Shown: piece by piece, positions 40,140-48,627 of the stretch
How positions within the stretch are numbered: position 1 is the stretch's first letter
Layout of the letters: each line of letters opens with the position of its first letter
Assembly: GCF_005048265.1 (NCBI RefSeq)
Contig: NZ_SUNH01000004.1
Span: forward strand, 62,001 to 126,000
From: Paracoccus hibiscisoli
Lineage (GTDB): Bacteria > Pseudomonadota > Alphaproteobacteria > Rhodobacterales > Rhodobacteraceae
DNA: 64,000 nucleotides
Direction: 5' to 3'
Translations under genes and position numbers: made by a program
Notes under the pieces: model-generated
What the model was told of the DNA's origin: nothing
Database searches by the model: none
The model's input: the letters and a program-made list of their open reading frames with translations, nothing else

Positions 40140-40925
40140 TCAGGGAAGGCGGGCCACGGTGACGCCGTCGGGCGCCTCGGGCAGCGGCACCTGCGGCGGC
40201 AGCGCGAAATCAACGCGATGCGCGCCAAGGCGCCCGGCCAGCCACAGCGCCAGGCTGTCGGCGGTGTCGCCCGCAGGCATGGCATCGGCGGCCAGCCGCG
40301 TGGGGGCCCAGATCACCGGCTGGCGCAGCTGGATCGCGGCGTCCAGCTCGGTCCGCGTCTCGGCCACCTCCAGCGACAGCGCGCCGGCCAGGGTCCAGGC
40401 CGCCTGGTCCAGCGCCAGCAGCGCCAGCCTGCGGCCGTGCGGACCGGCCGGGACGGGCGCATCATGGCGCGGCACGACCACGACCGCGCCCTGCGGGACG
40501 GGTGCGTCCGGCCCGTGCACCAGAATCGTCACCGGCGCCTCGACCCCGGTGGCGGGCACGCGACCGCGATGGCGGATGATCGACACGCCAAGCGCGCCCG
40601 GACCGCGATCCAGCTTTTCGACGCTGACCTGGATGCGGGCGGCGCGGGGATGGGCTAGGACCTCGGCGGCGATGCGTTCGGCCAGGGTCTCGACTAGGTT
40701 ATAGCGCTGATCGGCCATGGCCGTGTCCACGGCCTGGGTCAGCACGTCATAGGACAGCACGTGATCGACGTGATCCTCGGCCCCCGCGACGCTCTCGCGC
40801 AGGTCGACGGTCAAGTTGAAGCGCAGGCGCTGATCCTGCCCGCGCTCGGACTGAAAGGCGCCGATTTCGGCCGAGAGCACGTGGTCGCGCAGAAAGATGC
40901 GGTCGGGATGTTCCATAGCCGCCAT
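40140..40925 (-). CDS. folB: Dihydroneopterin aldolase with C-terminal amino-acid-kinase-like domain
   Basis: Residues 1-122 are a FolB domain (IFLRDHVLSAEIGAFQSE, catalytic Glu20 and Lys104, YNLVETLAERIA). It converts dihydroneopterin to hydroxymethyl-dihydropterin. Residues about 128-261 are an extra domain not found in E. coli. VIWAPTRLAADAM, then DTADSLALWLAGRLGAHRV, looks like the C-terminal half of amino-acid-kinase-fold proteins such as MfnE-like kinases, where a SDSLAAWLA motif occurs. The ATP-binding half seems missing, so the added domain may be structural. Start at 40925 or 40916; both lack a clear ribosome site. Confidence 0.88.
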   Translation of the reverse strand: MAAMEHPDRIFLRDHVLSAEIGAFQSERGQDQRLRFNLTVDLRESVAGAEDHVDHVLSYDVLTQAVDTAMADQRYNLVETLAERIAAEVLAHPRAARIQVSVEKLDRGPGALGVSIIRHRGRVPATGVEAPVTILVHGPDAPVPQGAVVVVPRHDAPVPAGPHGRRLALLALDQAAWTLAGALSLEVAETRTELDAAIQLRQPVIWAPTRLAADAMPAGDTADSLALWLAGRLGAHRVDFALPPQVPLPEAPDGVTVARLP

Positions 40926-40974
40926 TCACCCGAAATCCGCGGCATGGGCAAGCCCCGCCGCGGCCGCAGCCCCC

Positions 40975-41625
40975 TCAGTTCGAGGCGACGCGCTGGTTGC
41001 CACGGTAAAAGATGTGCCGGCCGATCTGCACGGTGCGCTGGAAGCGGTGCGACCAGGCGGGGCTGACGGCGGGGGTGTGGAAATAGGTCGCGCCCCCGGT
41101 CAGCTGCCGGGGCGCACCGGCCAGCGCCTCGGAGGCGATGTCCTGGGCGCGCAGATAGGCGGCCTTGTTGCGGATCGGCTTGGCGCCGCCGATGGTATAG
41201 CTGAACTGGCTGGGCTGGTTGATCACGCCGCAGACGGTCGAGGGAAAGGTGCCGCTGTCCACGCGGTTCAGGATGACCTCGGCTACGGCCAGCTGGCCCT
41301 GACGCCCCTCTCCGCGGGCCTCGTGATACAGCGCCTCGGCCATGCAGTTCAGGTCGTCGCGCGAAAAGCCGCGGCGCGTGCTGGCCAGGTGCAGAGTCTC
41401 GACCGGGGTATCGGGGGCGATCTCCAGCGGAGCGGGTTCGGCATCGGTGAACAGCAGGGGCGTGGGACGGGGGGCATTGGCGGCGGCCTGAAGGGCACCG
41501 AACATCCCGGCATCGGCGGAAAACAGCGATCCGTTGCCTCCGGCCGAGGCGGTCGTGGTCAAAAGGGGCAAGGCTGTGACGGCACAGAGACAGGCGCGCG
41601 CCAGCCGGTTGGGCAGCTTGGGCAT
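40975..41625 (-). CDS. SleB/CwlJ-type cell wall hydrolase, secreted
   Basis: The 216-residue product has a signal peptide (cleavage near ASA-GG) and a Hydrolase_2 (SleB-like) domain at about residues 95-210: LNCMAEALYHEARGEGRQGQLAVAEVILNR is the conserved helix with catalytic Glu, and GGATYFHTP lies later. These enzymes cut peptidoglycan as lytic transglycosylases. The start at 41625 places the signal at the N-terminus. The 270 bp gap upstream contains no gene I can support. Confidence 0.88.
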   Translation of the reverse strand: MPKLPNRLARACLCAVTALPLLTTTASAGGNGSLFSADAGMFGALQAAANAPRPTPLLFTDAEPAPLEIAPDTPVETLHLASTRRGFSRDDLNCMAEALYHEARGEGRQGQLAVAEVILNRVDSGTFPSTVCGVINQPSQFSYTIGGAKPIRNKAAYLRAQDIASEALAGAPRQLTGGATYFHTPAVSPAWSHRFQRTVQIGRHIFYRGNQRVASN

Positions 41626-41894
41626 GGTCAGTCCTATATCGGACCCGTGTTGACGGGCCATTAATGCCCGGTCGAACAGGAGCAGACTGTCACGCCGGGC
41701 GGGCTGACGAAGTAATTAGGTTTTTCACGACCCACACGGCCATCCCACAACCGCGTGAGATCCCGAACAGGCCCGTTCAGGCCGAATTTGGGCAGCATTC
41801 CGCCAGCCGGTTTTGTGCAGACAGGCGGGTTCCGGCGCATCTGGCGTTATGTGCAACCATATGGATGGCAAATCCGCAACTGCCAGTTGCAGAA

Positions 41895-44429
41895 TCAGCG
41901 CAGGGGCGCGGCAGCCCGTCCCCGGATCGCGGATTGCGCCGCCGCAAGCCGTGCGACCGGCACCCGGAACGGTGAGCAGGACACGTAATCCACCCCCGCC
42001 TGATGGCAGAACGCGATGGATTCAGGGTTGCCGCCATGTTCGCCGCAGACGCTGATGGTGATGCCCGGTTTCTGCTGGCGGGCGCGCTGCACGCCGATCA
42101 GCACCAGCTCTCCGACGCCGTCCTGGTCCAGGACGTGGAACGGGTCCTCGGCATAGACGCCCTGGCCGACATAGGCGCCCATGAAGCGGCCTGCATCGTC
42201 GCGCGACAGGCCGTAGGTCATCTGCGTCAGATCGTTCGTGCCAAAGGACAGGAAGGCTGAATGCGCAGCGATGTCGCCCGCACGCAGGGCGGCGCGCGGC
42301 GTTTCCACCATCACGCCCAAACGATAGGTGAAATCGGTGCGGCGTTCGTTCCTGACGGCGGCGGCGACGGCGTCGATGCGGGTCTTGACCAGCTCGACCT
42401 CGCGCATGGCGCTGACCAGGGGGATCATGATCTCGGGGACGATGGGGTCGCCCTTGAGGCTGGCATCGACCGTCGCCTCGAAGATGGCGCGGGCCTGCAT
42501 GTCATAGATTTCCGGCACCGTGATCCCCAAGCGCACGCCCCGCATGCCCAACATCGGGTTGAACTCGGTCAGGGCCTCGACGCGGCGGGTGACGTCGGAC
42601 AAGGGCAGGTCCAGCAATTCGGCCAGCTCGCGCAGCCCCTCGCGGTCATGGGGCAGGAATTCGTGCAACGGCGGGTCGAACAGGCGGATGGTGACGGGCA
42701 GCCCGGCCATGATCTCGAACAGGCGGGTGAAGTCCTGGCGCTGCATGGGCAGGATGCGATCCAGCGACAGGCGGCGATCCTCGGGGGTGTCGGCAAAGAT
42801 CATCTCGCGCATGGCGGGCAGGCGCTCGGCGTCAAAGAACATGTGCTCGGTCCGGCAGAGGCCGATGCCCTGGGCCTGAAAGCGGCGGGCGGTCTCGGCA
42901 TCCTCGGGGGTGTCGGCATTGGCGCGCACGCCCAGACCTCCGGCCTCGGCCGCCCAATCCATCAGCTGGGTGAAGGCATCGTCCAGCGCGGGGGGCAGCA
43001 GCACGGCCGCGCCCGCCAGAACCTCGCCCGAGCTGCCGTCGATGGTGATTTCGTCGCCCTCGCGCAGGGTGCGGCTGCCGGCGCGGACGGTGCGGGCGCG
43101 GGCGTCGATGGTCAGGCCGCTGGCGCCCACGATGCAGGGCAGGCCCAGGCCGCGTGCGATGACCGCCGCGTGGCTGGTCGTGCCGCCCCGTTCGGTCAGC
43201 ACCGCGACCGAGGCATGCATGCCGCGGATATCCTCGGGGATGGTCTCTCGGCGCACCAGGATGCAGGGCTCTCCACGGGCATGCGACGACTGCGCAGCGG
43301 CGGCGGTAAAGACGATGCGCCCGGTGGCGGCGCCCGGGCTGGCGTCGATGCCGCGCGCGATCACGTCACGCGGCGCACGCGGGTCGACCTGATGGTGCAG
43401 CAGATCGGCCAGGGCGCGCGGTTCGACCCGCATCAGCGCCTCTTCGGGGGGGATGATGCCGTCGCGGGCCAGGCTGACGGCGATGCGCACGCTGGCGCGG
43501 CTGCCGCGCGTCACGCGCACCGCGTCGATGACGCTGATCCGGCCGCCGGTGACGACGAACTCGATCTGCATCTCCTCGCGCAGACGCTCGCGCGCGGCGA
43601 TGCCAAAGCGGACCAGGTCGGCAAAGATCTCGGGCGCGGTCTCCTCCAGCGAGGGGCCGCGATCGTCGCGGGTCAGATACAGCGTCTCGGCCCCGGTGCC
43701 GATGGTGGCGCCGTGGCGCTGGCCGCGAAAGCGCCCCGTGACGCGCGGTGTGCCTGTGACGGGGTCGATGAACTGGATCGTGCCAGAGCCGCAGATGCCG
43801 GGTCCAAGCGCCAGCGCCATCTCCTGCACCACCAGGCCCAGGGGCGCATCGGCGGGCGCGCCCTTGGCCTGACGCAGCAGGCGCGCCGTGGGGCCGTCCC
43901 AGGCCCGTGCCATGCTGCGCAGCACCTGGTTCAGCTGTTCGACCGGGTCCTGGGGGAAGGGCTGGTCCATCTCGTCGTGATAGCAGCGCAGGGCATCGGC
44001 CAGCGCGCCGTCGCCATCCTGGCTGAACATGTCGGGGTCCAGCCGCGCGATATGGATGGCATAGCTTTGAACAAAGGACAGATAGACCGCATCGGCGTTC
44101 TGCCGCCCGATGGCTGCGGCCAGCCGCCCGTGCAGCGCGTCGTTGATGCCCACGTTCAGCACCGTGCCCGGCCCGCCCCATTCCGGCATGACGGCCGAGG
44201 GGCGCACGCTGACCAGACCGCTGCCCGCGAACACCTCGCTCAGCACGTCGGGGGCCACGGGGCGCCCCTGCGCGATCATACGCACGGCATCGGCAGAGAT
44301 CGCAAAGCTGCGCGGCACGGGCAGGTCCATGCGGACCAGGCGCTGCAGGCATTTCGCGCGCCAGCCGTGATCGGCACGGTCGATCCGCCCCGAGGGGGTG
44401 ATCAGCGTCGCCTGAGAGGGGTGGGGCAT
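41895..44429 (-). CDS. Divergent pyruvate phosphate dikinase-like protein (PEP-binding)
   Basis: The 844-residue product keeps the two C-terminal parts of PPDK. The phosphohistidine swivel domain has His420 in GGTTSHAAVIARG. The PEP-binding barrel has GIGLCRTEHMFF, IRLFDPPLHEFLP and Cys818 in YVSCSPFRVP. The N-terminal ATP-binding half is altered. The lysine motif GKGANL of true PPDK is replaced by GWRAKCL, and the SMPGMMDT segment reads VMPEWGGPGTV. ATP use may be lost or changed. The start is 44429 or 44435. A PPDK or PEP-synthase reaction should not be assumed. Confidence 0.85.
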   Translation of the reverse strand: MPHPSQATLITPSGRIDRADHGWRAKCLQRLVRMDLPVPRSFAISADAVRMIAQGRPVAPDVLSEVFAGSGLVSVRPSAVMPEWGGPGTVLNVGINDALHGRLAAAIGRQNADAVYLSFVQSYAIHIARLDPDMFSQDGDGALADALRCYHDEMDQPFPQDPVEQLNQVLRSMARAWDGPTARLLRQAKGAPADAPLGLVVQEMALALGPGICGSGTIQFIDPVTGTPRVTGRFRGQRHGATIGTGAETLYLTRDDRGPSLEETAPEIFADLVRFGIAARERLREEMQIEFVVTGGRISVIDAVRVTRGSRASVRIAVSLARDGIIPPEEALMRVEPRALADLLHHQVDPRAPRDVIARGIDASPGAATGRIVFTAAAAQSSHARGEPCILVRRETIPEDIRGMHASVAVLTERGGTTSHAAVIARGLGLPCIVGASGLTIDARARTVRAGSRTLREGDEITIDGSSGEVLAGAAVLLPPALDDAFTQLMDWAAEAGGLGVRANADTPEDAETARRFQAQGIGLCRTEHMFFDAERLPAMREMIFADTPEDRRLSLDRILPMQRQDFTRLFEIMAGLPVTIRLFDPPLHEFLPHDREGLRELAELLDLPLSDVTRRVEALTEFNPMLGMRGVRLGITVPEIYDMQARAIFEATVDASLKGDPIVPEIMIPLVSAMREVELVKTRIDAVAAAVRNERRTDFTYRLGVMVETPRAALRAGDIAAHSAFLSFGTNDLTQMTYGLSRDDAGRFMGAYVGQGVYAEDPFHVLDQDGVGELVLIGVQRARQQKPGITISVCGEHGGNPESIAFCHQAGVDYVSCSPFRVPVARLAAAQSAIRGRAAAPLR

Positions 44430-44476
44430 GTCCATGGGGGCAGAGCATGGCGGTCCGACGCCAATGCCGCAAGTGC

Positions 44477-44501
44477 GAAAAAGGGGGCCGAGGCCCCCTG
44501 A
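44477..44501 (-). terminator. Terminator of the cyclophilin pair
   Basis: GGGGGC/GCCCCC arms around a short loop (44483-44498). On the minus strand the hairpin is followed by TTTTTCGC. It lies 20 bases past the stop of the gene ending at 44521. Confidence 0.82.
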
Positions 44502-44520
44502 TCCTTTGTGTCGCGGGGCC

Positions 44521-45171
44521 TCAGCCCTCGGCTTCGGTCTCTTCGGCCGGGGCGGCGTCCTCGGCGGGCTCACTGCCATCGGCGATGGTGACCGACAGCA
44601 TGTAGTCGGGTTCCTCGACCGCGCCATTGGCGGCAGAGTTGCCCTTCTTGATGCCGTCCAGCACGTCCCAGCCCTCGATCAGCTGACCGACGACGGTGTA
44701 TTCGCCGTCCAGGAAGGGCGCGGGGGCCAGGTCGATGAAGAACTGGCTGTTCGCGCTGTTGGGGTCCATCGCGCGGGCCATGCCCACGGTGCCGCGATCG
44801 AAGGTGGCGTCGCTGAACTCGGCCTCCAGATCGGGCAGGTCGCTGCCGCCCATGCCGGCCATGGCGGTGTCGCCATCCTGGCGGCCGTTCTGCACGTCGC
44901 CGGTCTGCGCCATGAAGCCGTCGATCACGCGGTGGAAGACGACGCCGTCATAGGCACCCGACTGCGCCAGCTCGACCAGGCGGGCGACGTGGTTGGGGGC
45001 CAGGTCCTCGCGCAGGTCCAGAACCATCGTGCCCTTGGAATTGCCCTCGGCATCGGCGACCTCGATCACCATGTTCGGGCCGTCGGTATCCTCGACGGCC
45101 GGGTTGGTGCCCTGCGCGGTGGCGGCGGTGCCCAGCATCAGCAGGGCGGGGATCAGGGCGACCTTACGCAT
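44521..45171 (-). CDS. Periplasmic peptidyl-prolyl cis-trans isomerase (cyclophilin)
   Basis: The 216-residue product has a signal peptide (cleavage near ATA-QG). The cyclophilin domain has VVFHRVIDGFMAQTGD and the NSANSQFFI motif (active-site Arg in FHR, Phe and Gln in SQFFI). A 20-residue acidic Glu/Ala tail (AEDAAPAEETEAEG) ends the protein. It should help fold proteins in the periplasm. Its start lies inside the end of the next gene (8 bp overlap), so the two cyclophilins are a tandem pair, one exported and one not. Confidence 0.92.
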   Translation of the reverse strand: MRKVALIPALLMLGTAATAQGTNPAVEDTDGPNMVIEVADAEGNSKGTMVLDLREDLAPNHVARLVELAQSGAYDGVVFHRVIDGFMAQTGDVQNGRQDGDTAMAGMGGSDLPDLEAEFSDATFDRGTVGMARAMDPNSANSQFFIDLAPAPFLDGEYTVVGQLIEGWDVLDGIKKGNSAANGAVEEPDYMLSVTIADGSEPAEDAAPAEETEAEG

Positions 45172-45670
45172 CGGCGGCCACCTTGACGCTGATCATGCGG
45201 TCGGGGTTCACCGGGGGTTCGCCGCGCGCGATCTTGTCGACATGCTCCATGCCCTCGATCACGCGGCCATAGACCGTGTACTGACCGTTCAGGAAATGGT
45301 TGTCGCCAAAGTTGATGAAGAACTGGCTGTTCGCGCTGTTGGGGTTCTGCGACCGTGCGGCGCCGATGGTGCCCCGGTCATGCGGCAGCTTGGAGAACTC
45401 TGCCGGCAGGTCCGGCATGTCGGAACCGCCCGTGCCGGCGCGGCCCGGATTGTAGTTCTTTTCCATATTGGCATTCGCGACATCGCCCGTCTGGGCCATG
45501 AAGCCGTCGATTACCCGGTGAAAGGCCACGTTGTCGTAGGCGCCGGCGCGAGCCAGTTCCTTCATGCGCGCGGTGTGCTTGGGGGCGACATCCGACAGCA
45601 GCTCGATGACGACGGGACCGTCCTTCAGCGTGATGACGATGGTGTTCTCGGGATCCTTGATCTCGGCCAT
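45164..45670 (-). CDS. Cytoplasmic peptidyl-prolyl cis-trans isomerase (cyclophilin)
   Basis: The 168-residue product is a stand-alone cyclophilin without signal peptide. It has VAFHRVIDGFMAQTGD and NSANSQFFINF as active-site motifs and VYGRVIEGMEHVDKIARGE at the end. AAGGAGG lies upstream of the ATG. A sigma70-type promoter is present at 45701-45729. It is the first gene of the pair with the exported cyclophilin. Confidence 0.94.
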   Translation of the reverse strand: MAEIKDPENTIVITLKDGPVVIELLSDVAPKHTARMKELARAGAYDNVAFHRVIDGFMAQTGDVANANMEKNYNPGRAGTGGSDMPDLPAEFSKLPHDRGTIGAARSQNPNSANSQFFINFGDNHFLNGQYTVYGRVIEGMEHVDKIARGEPPVNPDRMISVKVAADA

Positions 45671-45700
45671 GCGGGCCTCCTTTTGCCGTGTTCGTCCCCT

Positions 45701-45729
45701 GATCTAGGGATTGATGCGCCGAAGGGCAA
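45701..45729 (-). promoter_or_regulatory. Probable sigma70 promoter of the cyclophilin pair
   Basis: On the minus strand TTGCCC (45729-45724), a 17-base spacer and TAGATC (45706-45701) resemble the groESL promoter in this window. It lies about 30 bases before the ATG at 45670. Confidence 0.5.
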
Positions 45730-45864
45730 CGCGCGAAACCGTGACGGTGCGCGGAACAGGCCCGCCGCGGGTGGTCCCGGCAAGGCTTTGCCGAACGGCT
45801 GTGGTTGACGGCGCGACCGCCATGCGGGACAAGTTCGCGACATTGCGACACCGAAGGATGCGAC

Positions 45865-47067
45865 ATGGCCAAGTTCAATACCATCGACGACATGGATCTT
45901 GCCGGAAAGGTCGTGCTGACCCGCGTCGACGTGAACGTGCCGGTCGAGAACGGGCAGGTCACGGACGCCACCCGGATCGAAAAGATCGTCCCCACCGTCA
46001 AGGACATCCAGGCCAAGGGCGGCATCCCGGTGCTGCTGGCGCATTTCGACCGCCCCAAGGGACAGCGCGTCGACGCCATGAGCCTGCGCCAGATCGTCCC
46101 CTCGCTGGAGGCCGCGCTGGGACAGGAGGTGGTCTTTGCCGATGACTGCATCGGCGGACCGGCCAAGCGGGTCGTGGCGGCCCTGAAGCCGGGCCAGGTC
46201 GCGCTGATGGAGAACACGCGGTTCCATGCCGGAGAGGAGGCCAATGACGCCACCTTTGCGGCATCGCTGGCGGCGCTGGGCGGGGCCTATGTGAACGATG
46301 CGTTTTCGGCAGCCCACCGGGCACATGCCTCGACCGAGGCGCTGGCGCGGCTGCTGAACGCCGGTGCGGGCCGTCTGATGGAAGCCGAGTTGAAGGCGCT
46401 GGACGCAGCTCTGGGCGATCCGCAGCGGCCGGTCATGGCGGTCGTGGGCGGGGCCAAGGTCTCGACCAAGCTGGAGCTGCTGACGAACCTGGTGGAAAAG
46501 GTCGATCATCTGGTGATCGGCGGCGGCATGGCCAACACCTTCCTGGTGGCCAAGGGGGTCGAGGTCGGCAAGTCGCTGGCCGAACGCGACATGGCCGACA
46601 CCGCCCGCGCCATCCTGGAGAAGGCCGAGGCGACGGGGTGCAAGATCCACCTGCCCGTGGACATCGTTGTCGCGCGCGAATTCAAGGCGGGTGCCGCATC
46701 CGAGACGCTGCCGGTCGATCAGTGCCCGGCGGATGCGATGATCCTGGATGCCGGTCCCGACACGGTCGAGGCGCTGCGCCAGGCCATGACGGCCTGCAAG
46801 ACGCTGATCTGGAACGGCCCGCTGGGCGCGTTCGAGATCGAGCCCTTCGATGCCGCCACCAATGCGGCAGCCCGTGCGGCGGCAGAGCTGACCGCGCAGG
46901 GCGCGCTGGTCTCGGTCGCCGGGGGTGGCGATACCGTGGCGGCGCTGAACAAGGCCGGGGCGGCAGAGAGCTTTACCTTCATCTCCACCGCGGGCGGCGC
47001 GTTCCTGGAGTGGATGGAAGGCAAGACCCTACCGGGCGTCGCAGCCCTGGAGGCCGCGCGGCGCTGA
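45865..47067 (+). CDS. pgk: Phosphoglycerate kinase
   Basis: The 400-residue product is a full-length [12 protein letters not shown] near the N-terminus, [20 protein letters not shown], and [16 protein letters not shown] with [20 protein letters not shown] at the C-terminus. It makes ATP from 1,3-bisphosphoglycerate, reversibly. The ATG at 45865 gives the standard [12 protein letters not shown] start. No gap gene is attached. TTGACG lies about 55 bases upstream, but the -10 is poor. Confidence 0.98.
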   Translation: MAKFNTIDDMDLAGKVVLTRVDVNVPVENGQVTDATRIEKIVPTVKDIQAKGGIPVLLAHFDRPKGQRVDAMSLRQIVPSLEAALGQEVVFADDCIGGPAKRVVAALKPGQVALMENTRFHAGEEANDATFAASLAALGGAYVNDAFSAAHRAHASTEALARLLNAGAGRLMEAELKALDAALGDPQRPVMAVVGGAKVSTKLELLTNLVEKVDHLVIGGGMANTFLVAKGVEVGKSLAERDMADTARAILEKAEATGCKIHLPVDIVVAREFKAGAASETLPVDQCPADAMILDAGPDTVEALRQAMTACKTLIWNGPLGAFEIEPFDAATNAAARAAAELTAQGALVSVAGGGDTVAALNKAGAAESFTFISTAGGAFLEWMEGKTLPGVAALEAARR

Positions 47068-47070
47068 CCC

Positions 47071-47385
47071 CTAGGGTGATGCGGGCTGGCCTGCATCGCC
47101 CGGCACCACGGTCGGCCCTTCGGGGCCGGCAGCCGGGGGAAGGCCCCGGGCCTGCGTCTCATAATCCGACAGCATCTTGAGCCATTGGAAATAGGCCAGG
47201 GGCGGGGTGACGCGTTCGGGGCTTTGCACCGTCAGGGCGGGCAGCATCTCGGTCTGGGTGGCGCCGGATGAGATCGGGCGCATCCAGATCGCGCGCTGAT
47301 CCGCGCCGATCCGGGTCTCCAGGGCGCTGGACCCGATGCCGAAGATCGGCACCTGGTAATGCGCCAGGGTCGTGGTCATGAACAT
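47071..47385 (-). CDS. Hypothetical protein, 104 residues
   Basis: The product starts MFMTTTLAHYQVPIFGIG, contains WMRPISSG and LAYFQWLKMLSDYE, and ends in a Gly/Pro-rich tail. No signal peptide or membrane segment is visible. AAAGGAG five bases upstream of the ATG at 47385 supports it as a real gene. It ends three bases from the pgk stop (convergent). I do not recognise the family. Confidence 0.6.
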   Translation of the reverse strand: MFMTTTLAHYQVPIFGIGSSALETRIGADQRAIWMRPISSGATQTEMLPALTVQSPERVTPPLAYFQWLKMLSDYETQARGLPPAAGPEGPTVVPGDAGQPASP

Positions 47386-47463
47386 GGCTTCTCCTTTCGG
47401 GCACGGGCCTGACCCCATGATATGACGAAAATTCGCCTGAAACTCGATTCAACTGTCGTTAAG

Positions 47464-47526
47464 GTTTTAGCGATAACGTGCGCGGGCTGGCGGCGTTCGC
47501 AAATCCCCCTGTATTTGTTAGCGTAA
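47464..47526. promoter_or_regulatory. Possible CceR-like operator pair upstream of the aldolase gene
   Basis: Two TTAGCG-TAAC-type palindromes lie in the 199 bp gap: TTTTAGCGATAACG at 47464-47477 and GTTAGCGTAAC at 47516-47526. They resemble the LacI-family CceR site (TGTTAGCGNTAACA type) known to control glycolysis in Rhodobacter. The second is about 60 bases before the aldolase ATG. Low confidence without a motif search. Confidence 0.4.
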
Positions 47527-47584
47527 CCAGCATTGCCGCGGGTGGTCTGCATGCTATCCAGCAGCCGAAATAGAGGAGAGTCCC

Positions 47585-48511
47585 ATGCAGATGACCGACA
47601 CGGTGCGCCGCATCCTGGCCAATTACGAAGGCGAGACGCCGGGCGTGAAGGCGCAGTTGGCGCGCATGCTGATGACCGGCAAGCTGGCCGGTACCGGCAA
47701 GATGATCATCCTGCCCGTCGACCAGGGGTTCGAGCATGGCCCCGCACGGTCCTTTGCGGCCAACCCGGCCGGATACGACCCGCATTATCATTATCAGCTG
47801 GCGATCGATGCCGGGCTGAACGCCTATGCCGCGCCCTTGGGCATGATCGAGGCGGGCGCGGACACGTTCGCGGGCCAGATCCCGACCATCCTGAAGGTCA
47901 ACAGCGCCAACAGCCTGATGTCGGACACGGCGGGCAAGAACCAGGCGATCACCGCGTCGGTGGACGATGCCCTGCGTCTGGGTTGTGCGGCGGTGGGATT
48001 CACCATCTATCCCGGCTCGGACATGGCGCTGGACATGTTCGAGGAGATCGTCGAGATGCGCCGCGAGGCCGCCGCCAAGGGCGTGGCCACGGTCATCTGG
48101 TCCTATCCGCGCGGCGAGGCCGTGACCAAGGACGGCGAGACGGCCATCGACGTGGCAGCCTATGCCGCCCAGATCGCGGCGCTGATCGGCGCGCATATCA
48201 TCAAGATCAAGCTGTCCACCGACCACCTGATGCTGCCCGAGGCCAAGAAGGTCTATGAGGAAAAGGGCATCGACGTGTCCAGCCAGGCCAAGCGGGTCGC
48301 GCATTGCATGCAGGCCAGCTTTGGCGGGCGGCGTATCGTGGTGTTCTCGGGCGGTGCGGCCAAGGGGGTCGATGCGGTGTTCGACGACGCGCGTGCGATC
48401 CGTGACGGCGGCGGCAACGGCTCGATCATCGGGCGGAACAGCTTTCAGCGGTCGCGCGAGGATGCGCTGGAGATGCTGGGCAAGCTGGTCGACATCTACA
48501 AGGGTGCCTGA
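47585..48511 (+). CDS. fbaB: Class I fructose-bisphosphate aldolase (DhnA/FbaB type)
   Basis: The 308-residue product is a class I (Schiff-base) aldolase of the archaeal/DhnA type: MIILPVDQGFEHGPARSF near the N-terminus, GFTIYPGSDMALDMFEEI in the middle, and the likely Schiff-base Lys in IIKIKLSTDHL (Lys207 or Lys209). It ends with GGNGSIIGRNSFQRSREDALEML. It splits fructose-1,6-bisphosphate in glycolysis and runs the reverse in gluconeogenesis. GAGGAG lies upstream of the ATG. Pgk is close by on the same strand but separated by an opposite gene, so they are not one operon. Confidence 0.94.
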   Translation: MQMTDTVRRILANYEGETPGVKAQLARMLMTGKLAGTGKMIILPVDQGFEHGPARSFAANPAGYDPHYHYQLAIDAGLNAYAAPLGMIEAGADTFAGQIPTILKVNSANSLMSDTAGKNQAITASVDDALRLGCAAVGFTIYPGSDMALDMFEEIVEMRREAAAKGVATVIWSYPRGEAVTKDGETAIDVAAYAAQIAALIGAHIIKIKLSTDHLMLPEAKKVYEEKGIDVSSQAKRVAHCMQASFGGRRIVVFSGGAAKGVDAVFDDARAIRDGGGNGSIIGRNSFQRSREDALEMLGKLVDIYKGA

Positions 48512-48555
48512 TCCGGGGGGCGCCTGATCGGCGGACACCTGAGCGATCCAGCGGA

Positions 48556-48575
48556 CGCGCCCCCGAGGGGGCGCG
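48556..48575. terminator. Upstream hairpin of a tandem pair after the aldolase gene
   Basis: CGCGCCCCC (48556-48564) is complementary to 48567-48575 with a minimal loop. It precedes the stronger terminator at 48605-48627 by about 30 bases. Confidence 0.5.
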
Positions 48576-48604
48576 ACGCCATCAAGCGCCTGACGGCGCA
48601 GGAC

Positions 48605-48627
48605 GGGGGCCTTTCGGCCCCCTTTTT
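48605..48627 (+). terminator. Rho-independent terminator after the aldolase gene
   Basis: GGGGGCC (48605-48611), loop TTTC, GGCCCCC (48616-48622) and TTTTT (48623-48627). A textbook intrinsic terminator on the plus strand, directly abutting the hom stop codon of the opposite strand. Confidence 0.9.

Noticed and set aside
41626..41894. Possible gene in the 270 bp gap between the cell-wall hydrolase and the PPDK-like gene
   Set aside because: Frames present lack ribosome sites and known motifs; probably the promoter region of the hydrolase.
41664..44501. Long plus-strand frames opposite the PPDK-like gene
   Set aside because: Antisense to a gene with clear catalytic motifs; composition Gln/His/Arg-rich; no start site support.
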